Positions 1 through 11,521 of a stretch of 64,000 nt of DNA are shown piece after piece. The DNA is from Earliella scabrosa. Taxonomy: Eukaryota; Basidiomycota; Agaricomycetes; Polyporales; Polyporaceae. Every line of letters begins with the position of its first letter. The stretch's first letter is position 1. The stretch is from the NCBI GenBank assembly GCA_022605405.1, contig JABYQQ010000006.1, forward strand, positions 1,922,001 to 1,986,000, in the 5' to 3' direction. The translations under genes and the position numbers were made by a program. A model generated the notes under the pieces. That model searched no databases. It was not told the DNA's origin and saw only the letters and a list, made by a program, of their open reading frames with translations.

Positions 1-737
1 GCGGGATCCATCCTAGATGAGCCAGACCGTCAGCGATTTCGTCCCATGTCCGCACATTGCAACGCTTGGGGGAGGACAGCGGTATGGACACACTCACCTC
101 TAGCGTACTCGAGCGCGAAGCAGCCCTTGTGCATCTTGTACTGCTTGACGTGCCCTCGGGGGAGATGGTGCACGTCACCAGGGCGGTAGACCTCCATCTC
201 AAGCTTGGGCGGATCGAAGGCCCACTGCTCGCCGACGAGGATGTTGAAGTAGTCGTCGGCGGTGTGCATGCCTGTGTGGCCCTCGGTGCCGACGGGGGTG
301 CCGAAGATGATGAGGTACTCGGTGATGCTGGCGTGGATGATGTACATGGCACCCATGGCGCCGCCGGCGTTGTTGAAGACCCACTCGGACGCGTCGGTGT
401 TGATTGCGATAGAGCGTGAGGAGTACTCGGAGGTGAGGTTGGAGACGATGTAGGGGATGATGGCGTTGATGTCGTCCGGGTGCGCCTGCACGGCGGATTG
501 GGCGAGCTCGTGGAGGTACTCGGGCGTGAAGACATACCACCGGTGCTGTGCGAACACAGGGATTGGCATACGTTCTAGTTTGAGGAGGAAAACACACACC
601 TTGACGCGGTCGAGGATACTGCAGACCGAGTAGACGAAGAAGATGAAGACGAGCCGCTTCATCCACTTCATGAGACACGCTGTCGGCGCGTCTGCTGCTG
701 GCGCTGCTGACTTTCCTCCCGACTTCTTTGCGGCCAT
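1..737 (-). CDS. ERG2: ERG2-like sterol C-8 isomerase (partial)
   Basis: ERG2/sigma-1 receptor family. The enzyme moves the C8-C9 double bond of fecosterol to C7-C8 in ergosterol synthesis in the ER membrane. Exons read 600-737, 98-545 and 12 to the left edge, so the C-terminus is missing. The chosen ATG at 737 begins MAAKKSGG; a longer frame upstream starts only at GTG. A single membrane segment (LVFIFFVYSVCSIL) follows the Lys/Ala-rich tail, then the typical FTPEYLHELAQ region and a luminal domain with GTEGHTGMHTADDYF. The first intron is 54 nt and has no stop in frame; the second (13-97) restores a Trp-Ile-Pro continuation expected for the family. Identification is confident from conserved blocks and order. 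Confidence 0.9.
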
Positions 738-1291
738 GTCGTCGCGGTCGTGCACGCCAGTCGAGGTTGTGACACGGAAGAGAGAGCGACGAGTGCTTTA
801 TACACGCAGTGGAAGGCGACCCTTCGTAACTAAGAGCGGCCCTTAGCGAGGTGGAACGATTTCCTAGGGGCGCTTGCACGCTCGTCAGCAGGAATGACAC
901 CGTGTTCGAGTCGATCCAGCTCAGTTCAGCTCGAGCTGAACCAAGCGCGTGTTTACCATGAGTCGAACCAAGGTGCCTGGACTAGCCCACAAAAGCGAAC
1001 CGGATGGCAGGCGCCCGGCCACGTTGCCCGCCTGGAGGAGCGCGTCTTTCCGGATTGGTGCGTGTACCGTCGTCGTCGTGTCCTCCGTCCCCTCTCCTCC
1101 TCCTCCTCTCCTCCACCTGCCACTCCCTCTCCCTGCTCTGCCGTAATATCGCTCGCTCCTCTTCACCGCGACACCGCGCCGCAGCTCATACAACAGTTAG
1201 CGTGCATCGACTACTCGACCACACACCCGCGGACGACGCCCGCCAAACCACCACCCCGAAAACTTACCACACGCACAGGCTCGAGAGCAGC

Positions 1292-2660
1292 ATGGCTCCG
1301 CGCACGCGCAAGGCTGCAGCCTCCTCGTCTCCCGCTCCCCAGAACGGCGACACTCCCCCGCCGCCCCCTCCCAAAGATGACGCGCCTGCGACCCCCTCGA
1401 TCGGCGTAGACGCGCTCCTGGTCCCTGTGACCGGAGAGGTGCGCGAGGTAGTCAAGGTCAACAACGCGAGTGCATCTGATATGAAGCACGCGTGCGACGA
1501 CGCCCTCAAACGAGTACGTGTTTCCTTCTTCCCCCTTCGCTGTATGCGCGTCCTTGGACGCGTCCTTGGGAACGGTGGGGGTTGCGGGGTGCTCCTCGTC
1601 CTGTCTAGGCACCGTGCTCCCCGCACCCATCACCGCCCCCTACGTCATGCAGTCATCGACAAACAGTCTCTCGTCCTCGTAGCTTGTGTGCTAGGCACTG
1701 CGCACTGGAGACTACATAGGTCGCGTGCCCTCTGTTGCGCGCCCCGCAAACCGCATACACCCATCCTCTTATCTTTGGCCTCTCAAAAGGGGTCATTCCC
1801 CTCGCATGCACAGCTCCAGCCGCGCTCGTTGGCCTAGTAAGGTCAAAGATAGCGTCTTGCACTCGCTGTAGATCGTCTCCTTCCTGCCTTCATTGTCACC
1901 AGCCGGTGCTCTCTGCCCCGTGGCTTGCCCCCATGTCAGCGCTAGACCACGACACTGACCCACACTCCCCTCCATAGTTCCTCTCACGACCCGAGCTCTT
2001 CAAGCAAATCCACACACATACCGACGTCCGACTCGCCCTCGGCTGGCTCTCCGTGCTCGTGGCCGGCGGCACCGGCCTCTACGGCTGGCGCGTCCCCTTT
2101 GAGCAGAGCAAACCTGGCGTGTGGGCAGGCGTGATCCTGTGGGTCTTCCCGATGCTGCCCATCTCCTTCTGGATGAACTCTGACGTGGCCCGTGACAGAT
2201 ACGTGATCCTGACGCTCGCGCAAACACTGTACGCGTACTTTGTCGAGGGCGACATCGTGTTCGTAGGGAAGCGGAAGACGTTTGACAAGCGCGTACGTGT
2301 CTTCCCTGCCCGTTCCCCTCTCCTTCCCCTCCCTTGCGCGTCTGGCCCATGCAAGAAAATGTCATTGACTGATCGCTGCCCCCCCCTCTATTCTGTTCCT
2401 CCGTGCAGATCGTCACCGAGCGGATAACGATCAACTCGCGCACGACGCCGTCCTCGCCGCAATCACCACCCGGCTACGCGCTCGGGCTCTCGTACGTGCG
2501 CTCCGCTGCGGGCGGCAAGACGCTGCTCGGGCGCGGGCGCACGAACGAGGAGCGGCCGTACACCGCGTTCTTCGACGCGGACGGCGTGATGGACCAGGAG
2601 CGGTTCGAGCGCTGGCTCGGCGAGGTCGTCGGCCGCGTCATGGACGGCAAGGCCGAGTAG
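1292..2660 (+). CDS. SPC2: Signal peptidase complex subunit 2 (SPC25 family)
   Basis: Non-catalytic subunit of the ER signal peptidase complex. Exons 1292-1513, 1978-2292 and 2409-2660 give 262 residues with all junctions in frame. An Ala/Pro-rich N-terminus is followed by VNNASASDMKHACDDALKR, the joined LSRPELFKQIHTHTDVRLAL, and two hydrophobic segments separated by a short turn (LGWLSVLVAGGTGLYGW; GVWAGVILWVFPMLPISFW), the hairpin typical of SPC2. The last exon carries a soluble C-terminal domain rich in YALGLSYV and ERWLGEVV. The first intron is 464 nt, far longer than other introns here, but the protein joins seamlessly across it, so no hidden exon is needed. The 3' end converges on the glutathione transferase gene. 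Confidence 0.88.
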
Positions 2661-3156
2661 GGCCTGCGGGATGGGGATGTTGGTGACGGGGAAGCGAGGA
2701 GGGAGGGCGCAAAACGAGTACTAGCGTCGGCGCCGGGGCCCCTGGGGTTGGATACGCTGCATATCTTATGGATCTTGTTTTGGGAGGGGCTGGGCGGAGT
2801 GGACGTGGACGTGGGCGGACAGACGGGCGTGGATGGCATTGGGGAACGGGGATGGGGATGGGGATGGGGTCTGTATGTATATGTAACTGTGCATGTTTTT
2901 ATCTCTCTACGCTCGGCTATGCGACGTGGACCGTTTCACTGGCTGAAGGGTTCAGGTCGGGTGCGTCAAGCGATGTGTGTGCTAGTACAGCGTGCGCTTG
3001 TACGTAGGTGAGTGGTTTGGTACATCTTTACGTTCGTCGGCTGATTTGAATTCCCTAGAATACGAAGTCCATCCAACTCGACACTCCTTCCAGTCTCCAG
3101 ACGTTTTGGTGCATACGCATATGCAACGAGCCGCCCCAACGTTGGGCAACCGGTTT
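2661..3156. other. Convergent intergenic region
   Basis: Space between the 3' ends of SPC2 and the GST gene. It contains G-rich short repeats (ggggatgg units near 2850) and presumably both 3' UTRs. No supported gene was seen. Confidence 0.6.
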
Positions 3157-4179
3157 TCACTCCTGCTCCTCCCCGTCAAGCTCCTCGTAGTGCCTGAAGA
3201 GGCCCATGCCAAACGGCCTCCTCCGGTCGCTCGCGAGGTACTCCTTGATGCCCTTCTCGCCCCGCACACGCTCGTGCAGCGCGAACACGTGCTTGTACGC
3301 CCCGCCCGCGCGCAGCTGCGCCATCCGGCGCGGGAACGCGAACAGCATCCCGTCGAGCACCTGGAACAGCACGAGGTCCGCCGCCGTCGTCTGCTTCCCG
3401 AAGAGGTACGTCCGCCCCTCCCCGGCCCTCTCTCCCTTCCCCTCGCCCTCTCCCGCCCCGGAGGTCGCGGGGTTCGAGACGAGGACGCTCTCAAAGTAGG
3501 CGAGCCAGCGCGGGACGCGCTCGCGGCGGAAGACGGCGGCGGCGCGCGCGGCCTCGTCGCGCTGGTCTTCGTAGTAGAGCGCGCTCGCGAGCGGGTGGTG
3601 CACGTTGTGCGCCTCGTCGCTCCAGTCGAGCGCGGTGAGCGTGAGCTGGCTCACCGCGCTCCGTTCCTCCTCTGCGCGCTCCACCGCCTCTGGTCCCCCC
3701 TCTCCCCCCTCTCCCCCTCCGTCTCTGTCTCTGTCTCCGTCGTGCTGGATGAGCGCGCGGAGGGCGGCGCGGCCGTCCGGGGTGAGCGAGTTGAGGAGGT
3801 TGCCGCGCGGGCCGGCGAGGCCGCAGCGGGGCGCGATGTGGTGGAGGATGGCGGCGGTCTGGGAGAGGACGCGGCCGGAGGGGAGCTGGAGCGCGGGCGG
3901 GGCAAAGTGCGGCGGGGGCCCGACCTTGGAGGCGTCGGCGAGCGTGGCGAGCAGGGTCGAGGGCGAGGACTTTTCGGTGTAGGGGATCCCGGCGTACTCG
4001 AGCGCGAGGCGGACGTATTCGCCGCGGCCGGGGATTTCGGGCCACTGTCATGTTGTGTGGGAGGAGGGAGGGGGTTAGTAGCATCGTGTTTAGATTGGAC
4101 TCGTGTACGACTGGGGAGAGGGACTGACGTAGTAGAGGATGTACTCCTCCGTGCGCGGTTTCTTTTCGGGGCGCGACAT
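3157..4179 (-). CDS. Glutathione S-transferase
   Basis: Exons 4129-4179 and 3157-4044 (84-nt intron) encode 312 residues. The N-terminal thioredoxin-like half has YYWPEIPGRGEYVRLALEY, where the early Tyr is a likely glutathione-activating residue as in sigma-like GSTs, then LPSGRVLSQTAAILHHIAP, the segment that binds the gamma-glutamyl part of glutathione. The C-terminal helical half ends with FGKQTTAADLVLFQVLDGML. Two low-complexity inserts (Asp/Arg/Gly/Glu-rich near residue 110, and Gly/Glu/Lys-rich in the C-terminal half) make it longer than the usual 210-250 residues. The inserts could be unspliced introns, but neither has convincing splice signals. Substrate class cannot be told from sequence. 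Confidence 0.82.
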
Positions 4180-4969
4180 TGTGTGTACGTGTGCGAGACG
4201 AGTATTCGTGTGCTTGAGATGCGCCCTTGATGGGATTTTGGTGCGTGTGATGCTGCCGCGAAGGGTGGGCAGCTGCAGGGAGAGCACGGACATGGCGCAC
4301 CGGTCGAGAGCGCGCTCTATATACGACCTGGGAGTGCGCGTGACGTCATCCTGCTGAGCTTGCTTACCTAGACAGCGTACCACAAGACCAAAACTCTGAG
4401 AACGCACCAGATCGCTGGCAGACGGTCGAGCTGCATGATGCAGCTGGCAGAGTCATTCACCATCGGCGCCGCGACTAGGAGGCTCGGTCCTGACCCCTCA
4501 ATACAAATTCAACAGTCCACCTCCTGCGTGATGACTAACAGTCACCAATGGCACCCACAGATTTTCCGGCGGTGAGCAACAATTGAGAGGAGCACGTAAG
4601 GTCGGTGCTGGACGATCTGAGTCTTACATATGCTCAATGCATTCATGCCTTCAGAGCGTTGGATCTTCCGCCAGCACTTTCCCAGAACCCTCAGGCTCGC
4701 GCGGCGGCGCGTGCATACAAGAGACGGGGAAGCATGAACCGAATACCTATTCCACTGTCCGAGAGCGCGTACATATGCAGGTTCAGGGCCCGGGAACAAC
4801 TGCACGAATATAGTACAGGTCCAACACAACGACGACCGATCCCCAACGCAACCACCAAGGCAACGCCAATTCGTGTCATGGCCGCCGAGACCCTCTTCGA
4901 AGGCTCCGAGGTCGCGACGAGTATCAATCACTCCCTCCACCTCCTCTCCACGGCCGAGCCGCTCATCAT
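4180..4969. other. Intergenic region upstream of the GST gene
   Basis: GST promoter side (TATA-like ctatatacg near 4317) and the decayed tail of the kinase pseudogene beyond 4970. Open frames here are short and mutually overlapping. I see no supported gene. Confidence 0.5.
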
Positions 4970-6050
4970 TCATACACTCGCCGCGTCGTGCTGCGAGTTC
5001 TCCTCCATGCGTCGACGTTTGTTCCGCCCCTGGCCCGCTATCGACACTCCGGGCATTCGAAGCGCCTCCAACGACCTCGTCCAGTGCGCATGGGAGCTCT
5101 CCTGGACGCACTGCCCGTCGATCCTGTCGCACGTACCCCACCCGTTCCCGAGCATCGCGTCGCAGAGGATGCGGAGCATGCCCGCATGGGAGACCACCTG
5201 CTGTGCCTTCCTCCGGTCTTCGTCAGACGGGGGCGGCGGGCGGGAAGGGAGAGTTGCGAATGGAGTTGAAGTCGACCTCCGCTTGTGGCAGTAGCATGGA
5301 CGGCGGGGACGAGGCGGCGAGTATAGGAGGGGGTGGGGGTGATGCAGGGAGGGCCTCTTGCCAGGAGTCGGTGACTACTCCCTTACGTCGTACAGTGCTT
5401 TGAACGCCTTCAAGAGGGACTTGTAGAGACCGTCCATCAGCTTTCCGAACGTGAGATCTTTACACGGCGGATACAGGCTGAAAAACTTCGGGTAGGCGGT
5501 CACGGCATCCCGCTTCATCTGTCCGGCGCAAGGTCGCAGGCGCGGATAGTCGGAGTGGAAGAACGCCTCCAGCCAATCGTCGACCCTGGTGCAATTGGAG
5601 CGGAGGTGTTGGACGGCGTTCTCGATGAGGATGTACGTGAACGGCTCGAGTTCGTCGGAGATCTCGACGGGCTTCGTGCGGTCTTTGAGAAGCGCGACCG
5701 ACATGTACCGATTCGTTCCCTGGAGGACAGAGCGCGCGTCAGTCAGAACGACGTCTTGAACAGGGATACACCGGTACAAAGACTCACTAAGGCTACGCGA
5801 TCCAGTGCTTCACCAAACCGGTCCAACCTCGTGGAGAGTTCCCAGTTCGAAAGCAGAGCGACCCATTGGAGGCACCTCTGGTCCGACGCGAGGTCGTCAC
5901 CGATGATTGCCATCGCCTTGGGACAGATCAAGAGATTCTGGGAACTGACATCGCGATGAAGGACTCCCTGCTACGCCGTCATGCAGTGAGCTATGCAGAG
6001 AACGACTCTGAGACAGTGGTGAGGAGAAACCTGGAGATGAGCGAAACTCG
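4970..6050 (-). pseudogene. 5'-truncated FunK1-type kinase pseudogene
   Basis: A diverged second copy of the FunK1 kinase at 6338-9154. It retains the catalytic-loop region (GVLHRDVSSQNLL), NWELS in place of the usual DFG-type motif, and after a plausible intron GTNRYMSVALLKD, which matches GTWQYMSVALLRD of the neighbour. A tail at 4970-5197 with NKRRRMEENSQH matches NKRRRLQEGSQH of the neighbour. Defects: an in-frame TAG at 5971-5973 just before the catalytic loop, where the neighbour has a Gln codon; no N-lobe exons between here and 6338; and a stop after LYDVRE unless an extra intron is used there. A spliced fragment could still be transcribed, but a working kinase is unlikely. Confidence 0.75.
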
Positions 6051-6337
6051 TGTGCGAAGGAAGTTAAGACGGTTCTTGTTAACTCGAGGCGCTCCAAGGC
6101 AGACTCGAAGTGCTTGAAGCGCACTTGAAAACCAAAACGTACTGTGCAAGGCGGTACCCACGCGTCTCGCAACTGATGGTTCGAGCGCTTACGTACACAA
6201 AGATGACCCAGTGAGTAGTCACCTGAAGCACAACAGAGGCCACTGTAACCCTTGAGCGTGTCAGAATACAAATCCGCGTTGCATTGACGACTACAGGAAT
6301 TAGAATGTAAAACAATACTAGGATACTATCGTAATAA

Positions 6338-9154
6338 TCACTGAGACGGCGGCGTGACGATTGTCTGTGTCGGTGTTGGTTCAGTCGTCCGAGGCGACTT
6401 CTTGAGCTGCATGCTGGAGACCTTGCTAGGGGCTCGCATCAACGAAGATGAGGAGGATGGCGCCGGCGACTCTGCACTGCTCATGACACCATGTTGTGAA
6501 CCCTCCTGTAAGCGTCGGCGTTTGTTCCGGGCAACCGTTGACACGACTGACGGTCCGATAGCCCTCTTCGGTTGCCAATCTATCGGGACACGGTCCTCCA
6601 CCTTATCGTGCTTCCATTGAGTGCTTCGCATCGCAGCCATGAGGAGACCGCACAGGCCCTGGTGGGAGGTAACTCGCTCCGCTGTCTCCCGGTCTGCTTC
6701 AGAGGGGGCGGACTCCGCTGTGTCCTGATCCAAGTCCGAGTCCGAGTCGAGCTTCGTGGTGGTCGTCAGCTCGAATGGTGAAAAGATCGCGGCTTCATTG
6801 AGCTTGAGGACTGGTTCAGAGGGTGCAACGGTGGGAGTTGTGGTGGCGGGAGTAGATTCTGGCAGTAACTTCGCCTTCGTGTCGTATGCTTTGACAGCAT
6901 AGTACGCTTTCAGTGACGTCAGGAGCGATTTGAGCAATGCGTCCATAGGCGACTTGAAGCGAAGCTCCTTCCCCTGAGCCATGAGCTTGGCAGTTTCCGT
7001 CACGGTCAACAATTTGAGGTCCCCACACGTGTACATGCCGTTCGAGTCCAAGCAGTAGGAATCGAAGAAGTCCTCTATCCAGTCACCAACGTTGGCGCAG
7101 TCAGAGCCGAGGTATCTGACAGCGTTGTAGATGATGATGTGGGTGAAGGATTCAAGGTCGTCCGCGCGTTCGACGATTTTGTGCGGATCCCTCAGGAGTG
7201 CCACCGACATGTACTGCCAAGTACCCTGGATCAAGGAATTTGTGTAAGCAGCTGTCAGTAATGAGGAGATGGGGCAACATACTGTGCGTTCGGGCTGTCG
7301 CGCTCCAGATGGCGCATCCACCCCCTTGGAGAGCTCCCAGTCGGTGAGGATCCCAACCCACTGCAAAGACCTAATCTCCTCCTTGGACTCCGGATCGACT
7401 GCCGACTGCACCGTTGGATAAATTAAGAGGTTCCCACCGCTGATGTCCCGGTGAAGGACCCCTTGCTGAACCGCCATATAGTGCGCTACACACGACAGAT
7501 GTGAGAACGAGCAGAACAAGACAGGGACAAATGGTGCTCACCCACAACCCCATCGTGGACGAGCTTCACGAGCTGATATCCGGTGCAGAACATGCTGAGC
7601 GGCATGCAGACTTCTTCAACGACGACGCGGTAATGGATGTGGCGACGTAACGGGCAGTCATCAAGGAGAGAATCCTCGCCAAGGCCGTTCGGTTTGGGAC
7701 CACCTGGCTCGTCTGTGTCATCGACGCGTTTCCGTTTGCTGCCTCCGGAGGTGGTCCCTTCAGGCTCAACCAGAGTGCGGGAAGATGACGCCGTGGAGGG
7801 AGTGATGGGATGCGAGGGAGGGTTCGCTGGCGGAGAGTCCTTCATGGCCCAGTACTCGTGAGATCTCGTCCTCTGGCCCAGTATGTCGCCGTGACAGACA
7901 AGAGTCGGGATGTTCCGGACTCCGGCCTTGTTGAGTCGTTCCAGTATGGTGCCCTCGGGCTCGACACCTTCGTAATCCACTCGCCATGCATCTTTGAGCC
8001 AGACGAAGCGACCAGTTCCCTTCTCAAGCTTCTCGAGCGTGACGTAACTACGCGTCCCACGGCCAGTCAGGCCTTTCGCCCTGAAGTAGGGGCGGCAGAC
8101 GAGGAACTCGCGTACCGTCTGGCCGTGCGGAACCTCCAGCCGATACCGTGGCCATGCGGCGTCCAATGATTCGTCCCAAGCTTTATGAATGTATTCGAAG
8201 ACGAAATTGCTGTCTTTTAACTCTTCGCCAGCGAGGGGGCGCTCCGCAGAACTGACGAGGGTGTTCTTCTTCACAGCGTCGTTCATTAGGACCCAATCAG
8301 GGTTGCCGGGGAAAATGCGAGTAGCGCTGGGGTCCTCGCCGAGTCTCTCGGGCGCAAAACGATGGAGGACGGAGATCTTCCAGAACACCTCGCACATGAA
8401 CTCCCATTCCGTGTAGTAGTCGAAGGCCGTTGAGACGACCACGGCAGCTCGGTCCCAGCAGAGAAGACGGCACTTCCGTCCGATGAAGAAGAACATGAAG
8501 AGGAAGGTCCGCTGTTGCACGGCGAAGTCGAGCTCGGCGTAGCTAATCGCCTGTCCTCTGGCGGCCTTGCGTTTCAGGGCGTCAGCTTCCACCTCGTCCT
8601 TCTTGTCGTCGAACGGGTCGAGCTTGGCCTTGAATTCAGCGGGAACGCTCTGATCGCACCAATGGGGGCGGCCGTCCTCGGGGTCCGGGCCTTGGGATAG
8701 AGGGCTCCGTCGATTCTCTGGGAAGATGGATCCACGAGGACTGGGTCGGGTGCATTCTCAGAAAGCGCCATCTTCAAACCAGGGGCGAGATTATGGGAGT
8801 TGACAGCGGTCAGCTGAGGGGCCAGTTAGTCATGTGTCACCACTGCGAAGAGCTGATACTCACCATACGGGAGGAGATGGTTGCCTCGACCATGTCGTGG
8901 GCATTCTTCAGTTTGGAGAACGGATTGGTCTTGATTTTTGGCATGGTGTGTTTCGCGAGGTCGCCATCAAGGCTGAGGAAGAGCTCGACCCACTTGCGTG
9001 CACCGAGACGGATTGCTTTGCGTGCCATATCTTCCGTGACCTTCGCGCGGTACTGGTCGGGACGTTCGAATCCGGGGGCACTCGAGAGGGCTTCGGCTTG
9101 AACTGTTCGATACTGCTTCACGCTTAGGGGCGAGGCCTGGAGATGAGAGGACAT
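6338..9154 (-). CDS. FunK1-type protein kinase with one frameshift
   Basis: Fungal-specific kinase family expanded in Agaricomycetes. Exons 8864-9154, 7542-8813, 7283-7485 and 6338-7225 use introns of 50, 56 and 57 nt. Motifs in order: N-terminal IDGALYPK, N-lobe to middle FVWLKDAWRVD, NIPTLVCHGDIL, catalytic loop GVLHRDISGGNLL, DWELSK in place of DFG, GTWQYMSVALL, then a long Ser/Thr/Pro-rich tail with basic NKRRR. Exon 2 has a frame break near 8660-8690: family-like text before it (IDGALYPK) and after it (EDGRPHWCDQSVPAEF) lie in different frames, and exon 2 is one base short of the length needed to join exon 3 in frame. No intron in that stretch fixes it. It may be a real 1-nt deletion or an assembly error. 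Confidence 0.8.
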
Positions 9155-9886
9155 CGTGAACGGAAGAGGTGAAGACGAACCTTGGGTGAAGTTGAGTTGT
9201 TTTATAGCAGACTCAACCGGTTAGCGGGCACGCGCTGGCCTGGATGCGGGATAGTGTGGCCGTGGACGATGAGTCACTGGACAGAGAGCGAATTGAGGCA
9301 ACAATGGGAGCTCGCGCAAAGGCGACAATGGGTGGTCGTGGTCGGAGATGAACACGTTAAGCGCGTTGCGGCCTGTCGTGGCTGGATGCCTAATCCGGAG
9401 CGTCGCTTAGGCTTGTACTCCGCTCAAGCGCCCGCTAACACCTCGCAGACAAGCTTCAACCAGCAATGCACTCCGCTATGAGAGCTTTAGACACACAGTA
9501 AAATGTGCTTAAGACTGAGAGTATAGGATGCCCTTGAAGTAACCCTAATCTCGAAAGTTATTCGTAACGAGAACCAAGTTGCACCAGTGCGGCAGGTGGT
9601 TAGTAGGACAGCACAGCCACGCTTAGGCCAAAGCTCAGCTGCAGCCTCATGGAATCCTCGCTTCTAAATTGATCCGCTGTTTCAGAGTAATCGCAGATGA
9701 TTTGTTTTTGTGGCCGCTGTCTGGGACGGCCAAATGATTTGAACAATAAGCTGCGGAATCCGTCCAACCATCACGACAAAGACGCATACTACGTGTGTTG
9801 GCAAGACAGCACTTGAATTGTAACTAGTGCGCGGAGTACTCGTTATCATGAATGCCACTATAGACGTGATACAGCCCTATCAAGAA
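9155..9886. other. Intergenic region
   Basis: Between the FunK1 start and the F-box gene 3' end. Only short overlapping frames. AT-richer than its surroundings around 9480-9800. No gene or recognisable repeat seen. Confidence 0.55.
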
Positions 9887-11521
9887 CTACGGACGACAAA
9901 CTCTACACTCACACACGTAGTAATGCTTCTGTCCGAACTGGTAATGAAACGTAGGAACAGCGTCCTTCATGCTAAGCAAAAGCTCTGCTGTCGCCTCTTC
10001 AGTCTCCCGCGTAAACTCCTCTACCCAGAGACGGTCGCTGATGGAGAGATTGAGTTCCTCTAGTGGTACGTCCGCGTCCGCGCGCGTCTTGACGCATCTG
10101 TCTAGCGCTTTGACCACTTCCTGGGCCGTCCGCGAGTACCCCTCAAGCACATACACAGTCAATGTCCGCAACTGCGGACACCGTGGAATGACAAGACGAT
10201 GGCCATCATCTTCATCGGTCTGTGGTGTGAGCGCCGTGAGCACGTCATGCTGCATACTGAGGACGCAGATCACGAGCTCCTCCAAGGACGGGATCGAGTC
10301 GAACACGCGCTCGTAGGTGTCAGTACCCTTGGGAACGGGAAGGTTATTGAGAACGAGGCGTCGGACGGGGATCCATCCGAGGACAGTAGTTAGACAGCGC
10401 AAGTTGTGATTGACGCCCTCCTCCAGGGCGTTTCCCTGACTGGCCACGAATGCGATGGACGTCACTCCGGGCGATATGTCGGGATCCACGGGAACGTTTG
10501 GAGGAGAACATAGCTGTACTGTGGAGCTTGATCTGTCCATGTAAGAGACGGCGGACATGCGTTCGAGAAGGAAAAGACAGTGAGGGGGGATCACGGTTGA
10601 AAGCGCATGCTCATACTGTTGAGCGGGGGAGTAGCAGCGGATGTCTGTGTATGGGATGTCCTGAGGTAGCACGAGGTATTGGAGAAGCTCTGCAATGAAC
10701 GCGTATGTGTTGTGCAGCGAAAGAAGGCGGAGCTTGGGTAGCCCGATGAGTCTTCGCCCCACGTCCCGCGCCGGGTCGTCTGGTGACTCCATCGTGTGTC
10801 CGTAACGAACAGTATTGCGAGAGTGCCAGATTGTCAACTCCTCGAGCGCGGCGTTTCGCCTGAGAATGGTAGCGATGTCCTGGATGAACAACGGGCCCGA
10901 GGCTGTCTCCGGGGGTTCGTACAGCTTCAGGACTCGCAGCGACCTCCAGAATGTGGCGGGTGGAGGCAAGCAGACTTGTTTAACGACCAGCGAGCGGAGG
11001 GAGGGCTGGCTCAAGGCCTGCAACCCGAGCTCAATGCGATCACGATTGGAGGCACCGATGTTGACAGGAACAATTTCGAGGTGCTCGAGTGCGGGGAAGC
11101 CGGTTCCAAGGAGTGGATATAGGACTTCAGCTGTGTGGTCCACTGATATATTCATGTACAACGAGTGAACGCGGTCTGGTTGTGATAGAGCCAGAAGAAT
11201 GGCGTCGCGATCAATGAGTCGCTCCTTGTTGTTGCAGGTGACTTTAGAGTAGAACACCCGGACATCAACGGTGCATCCGCTGGAGCGGTCAAGGAAGAGC
11301 GACACGGTGTGTACCGGCTCGACGGCGTCTATGCAGCGCCAGAAGATGGGTGTGACGCATACTACGTCATGCCAGTGTCGACAAACGAGCATGATTTGAG
11401 AGATTGCGCGACCGCGAAGACTTCCATGCCTGCTCCAGGATCCTAGGCAATCGGCGGCAGAGAAGACGTTGATCAAGAGCTCTACAGGGAGCCGTTGGAT
11501 AGAGGGGGGTTCCACAGGCAT
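9887..11521 (-). CDS. F-box-like protein with leucine-rich repeats
   Basis: Single-exon frame of 544 residues from an ATG at 11521. Residues about 5-60 read as an F-box-like motif (IQRLPVELLINVFSAADC followed by ISQIMLVCRHWHDVV and TPIFW), the Skp1-binding module of SCF ubiquitin ligases. The rest contains irregular leucine-rich segments such as FPALEHLEIVPV, SLRSLVVKQV, LRVLKLYEP and LEELTIWHS, the usual layout of the large F-box families of mushroom fungi. The C-terminus ends with a small Cys/Tyr-rich stretch (HYYVCECRVC). The substrate is unknown. Lineage-specific F-box genes of this kind are often not essential. Confidence 0.75.
   Translation of the reverse strand: MPVEPPSIQRLPVELLINVFSAADCLGSWSRHGSLRGRAISQIMLVCRHWHDVVCVTPIFWRCIDAVEPVHTVSLFLDRSSGCTVDVRVFYSKVTCNNKERLIDRDAILLALSQPDRVHSLYMNISVDHTAEVLYPLLGTGFPALEHLEIVPVNIGASNRDRIELGLQALSQPSLRSLVVKQVCLPPPATFWRSLRVLKLYEPPETASGPLFIQDIATILRRNAALEELTIWHSRNTVRYGHTMESPDDPARDVGRRLIGLPKLRLLSLHNTYAFIAELLQYLVLPQDIPYTDIRCYSPAQQYEHALSTVIPPHCLFLLERMSAVSYMDRSSSTVQLCSPPNVPVDPDISPGVTSIAFVASQGNALEEGVNHNLRCLTTVLGWIPVRRLVLNNLPVPKGTDTYERVFDSIPSLEELVICVLSMQHDVLTALTPQTDEDDGHRLVIPRCPQLRTLTVYVLEGYSRTAQEVVKALDRCVKTRADADVPLEELNLSISDRLWVEEFTRETEEATAELLLSMKDAVPTFHYQFGQKHYYVCECRVCRP

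Noticed and set aside
1..755. Start of ERG2 at 755
   Set aside because: That position is GTG; the first in-frame ATG is at 737 and begins a sensible N-terminus.
2992..4230. 412-codon plus-strand frame across the GST gene
   Set aside because: Antisense shadow of a GC-rich coding region; the minus strand gives a recognisable GST.
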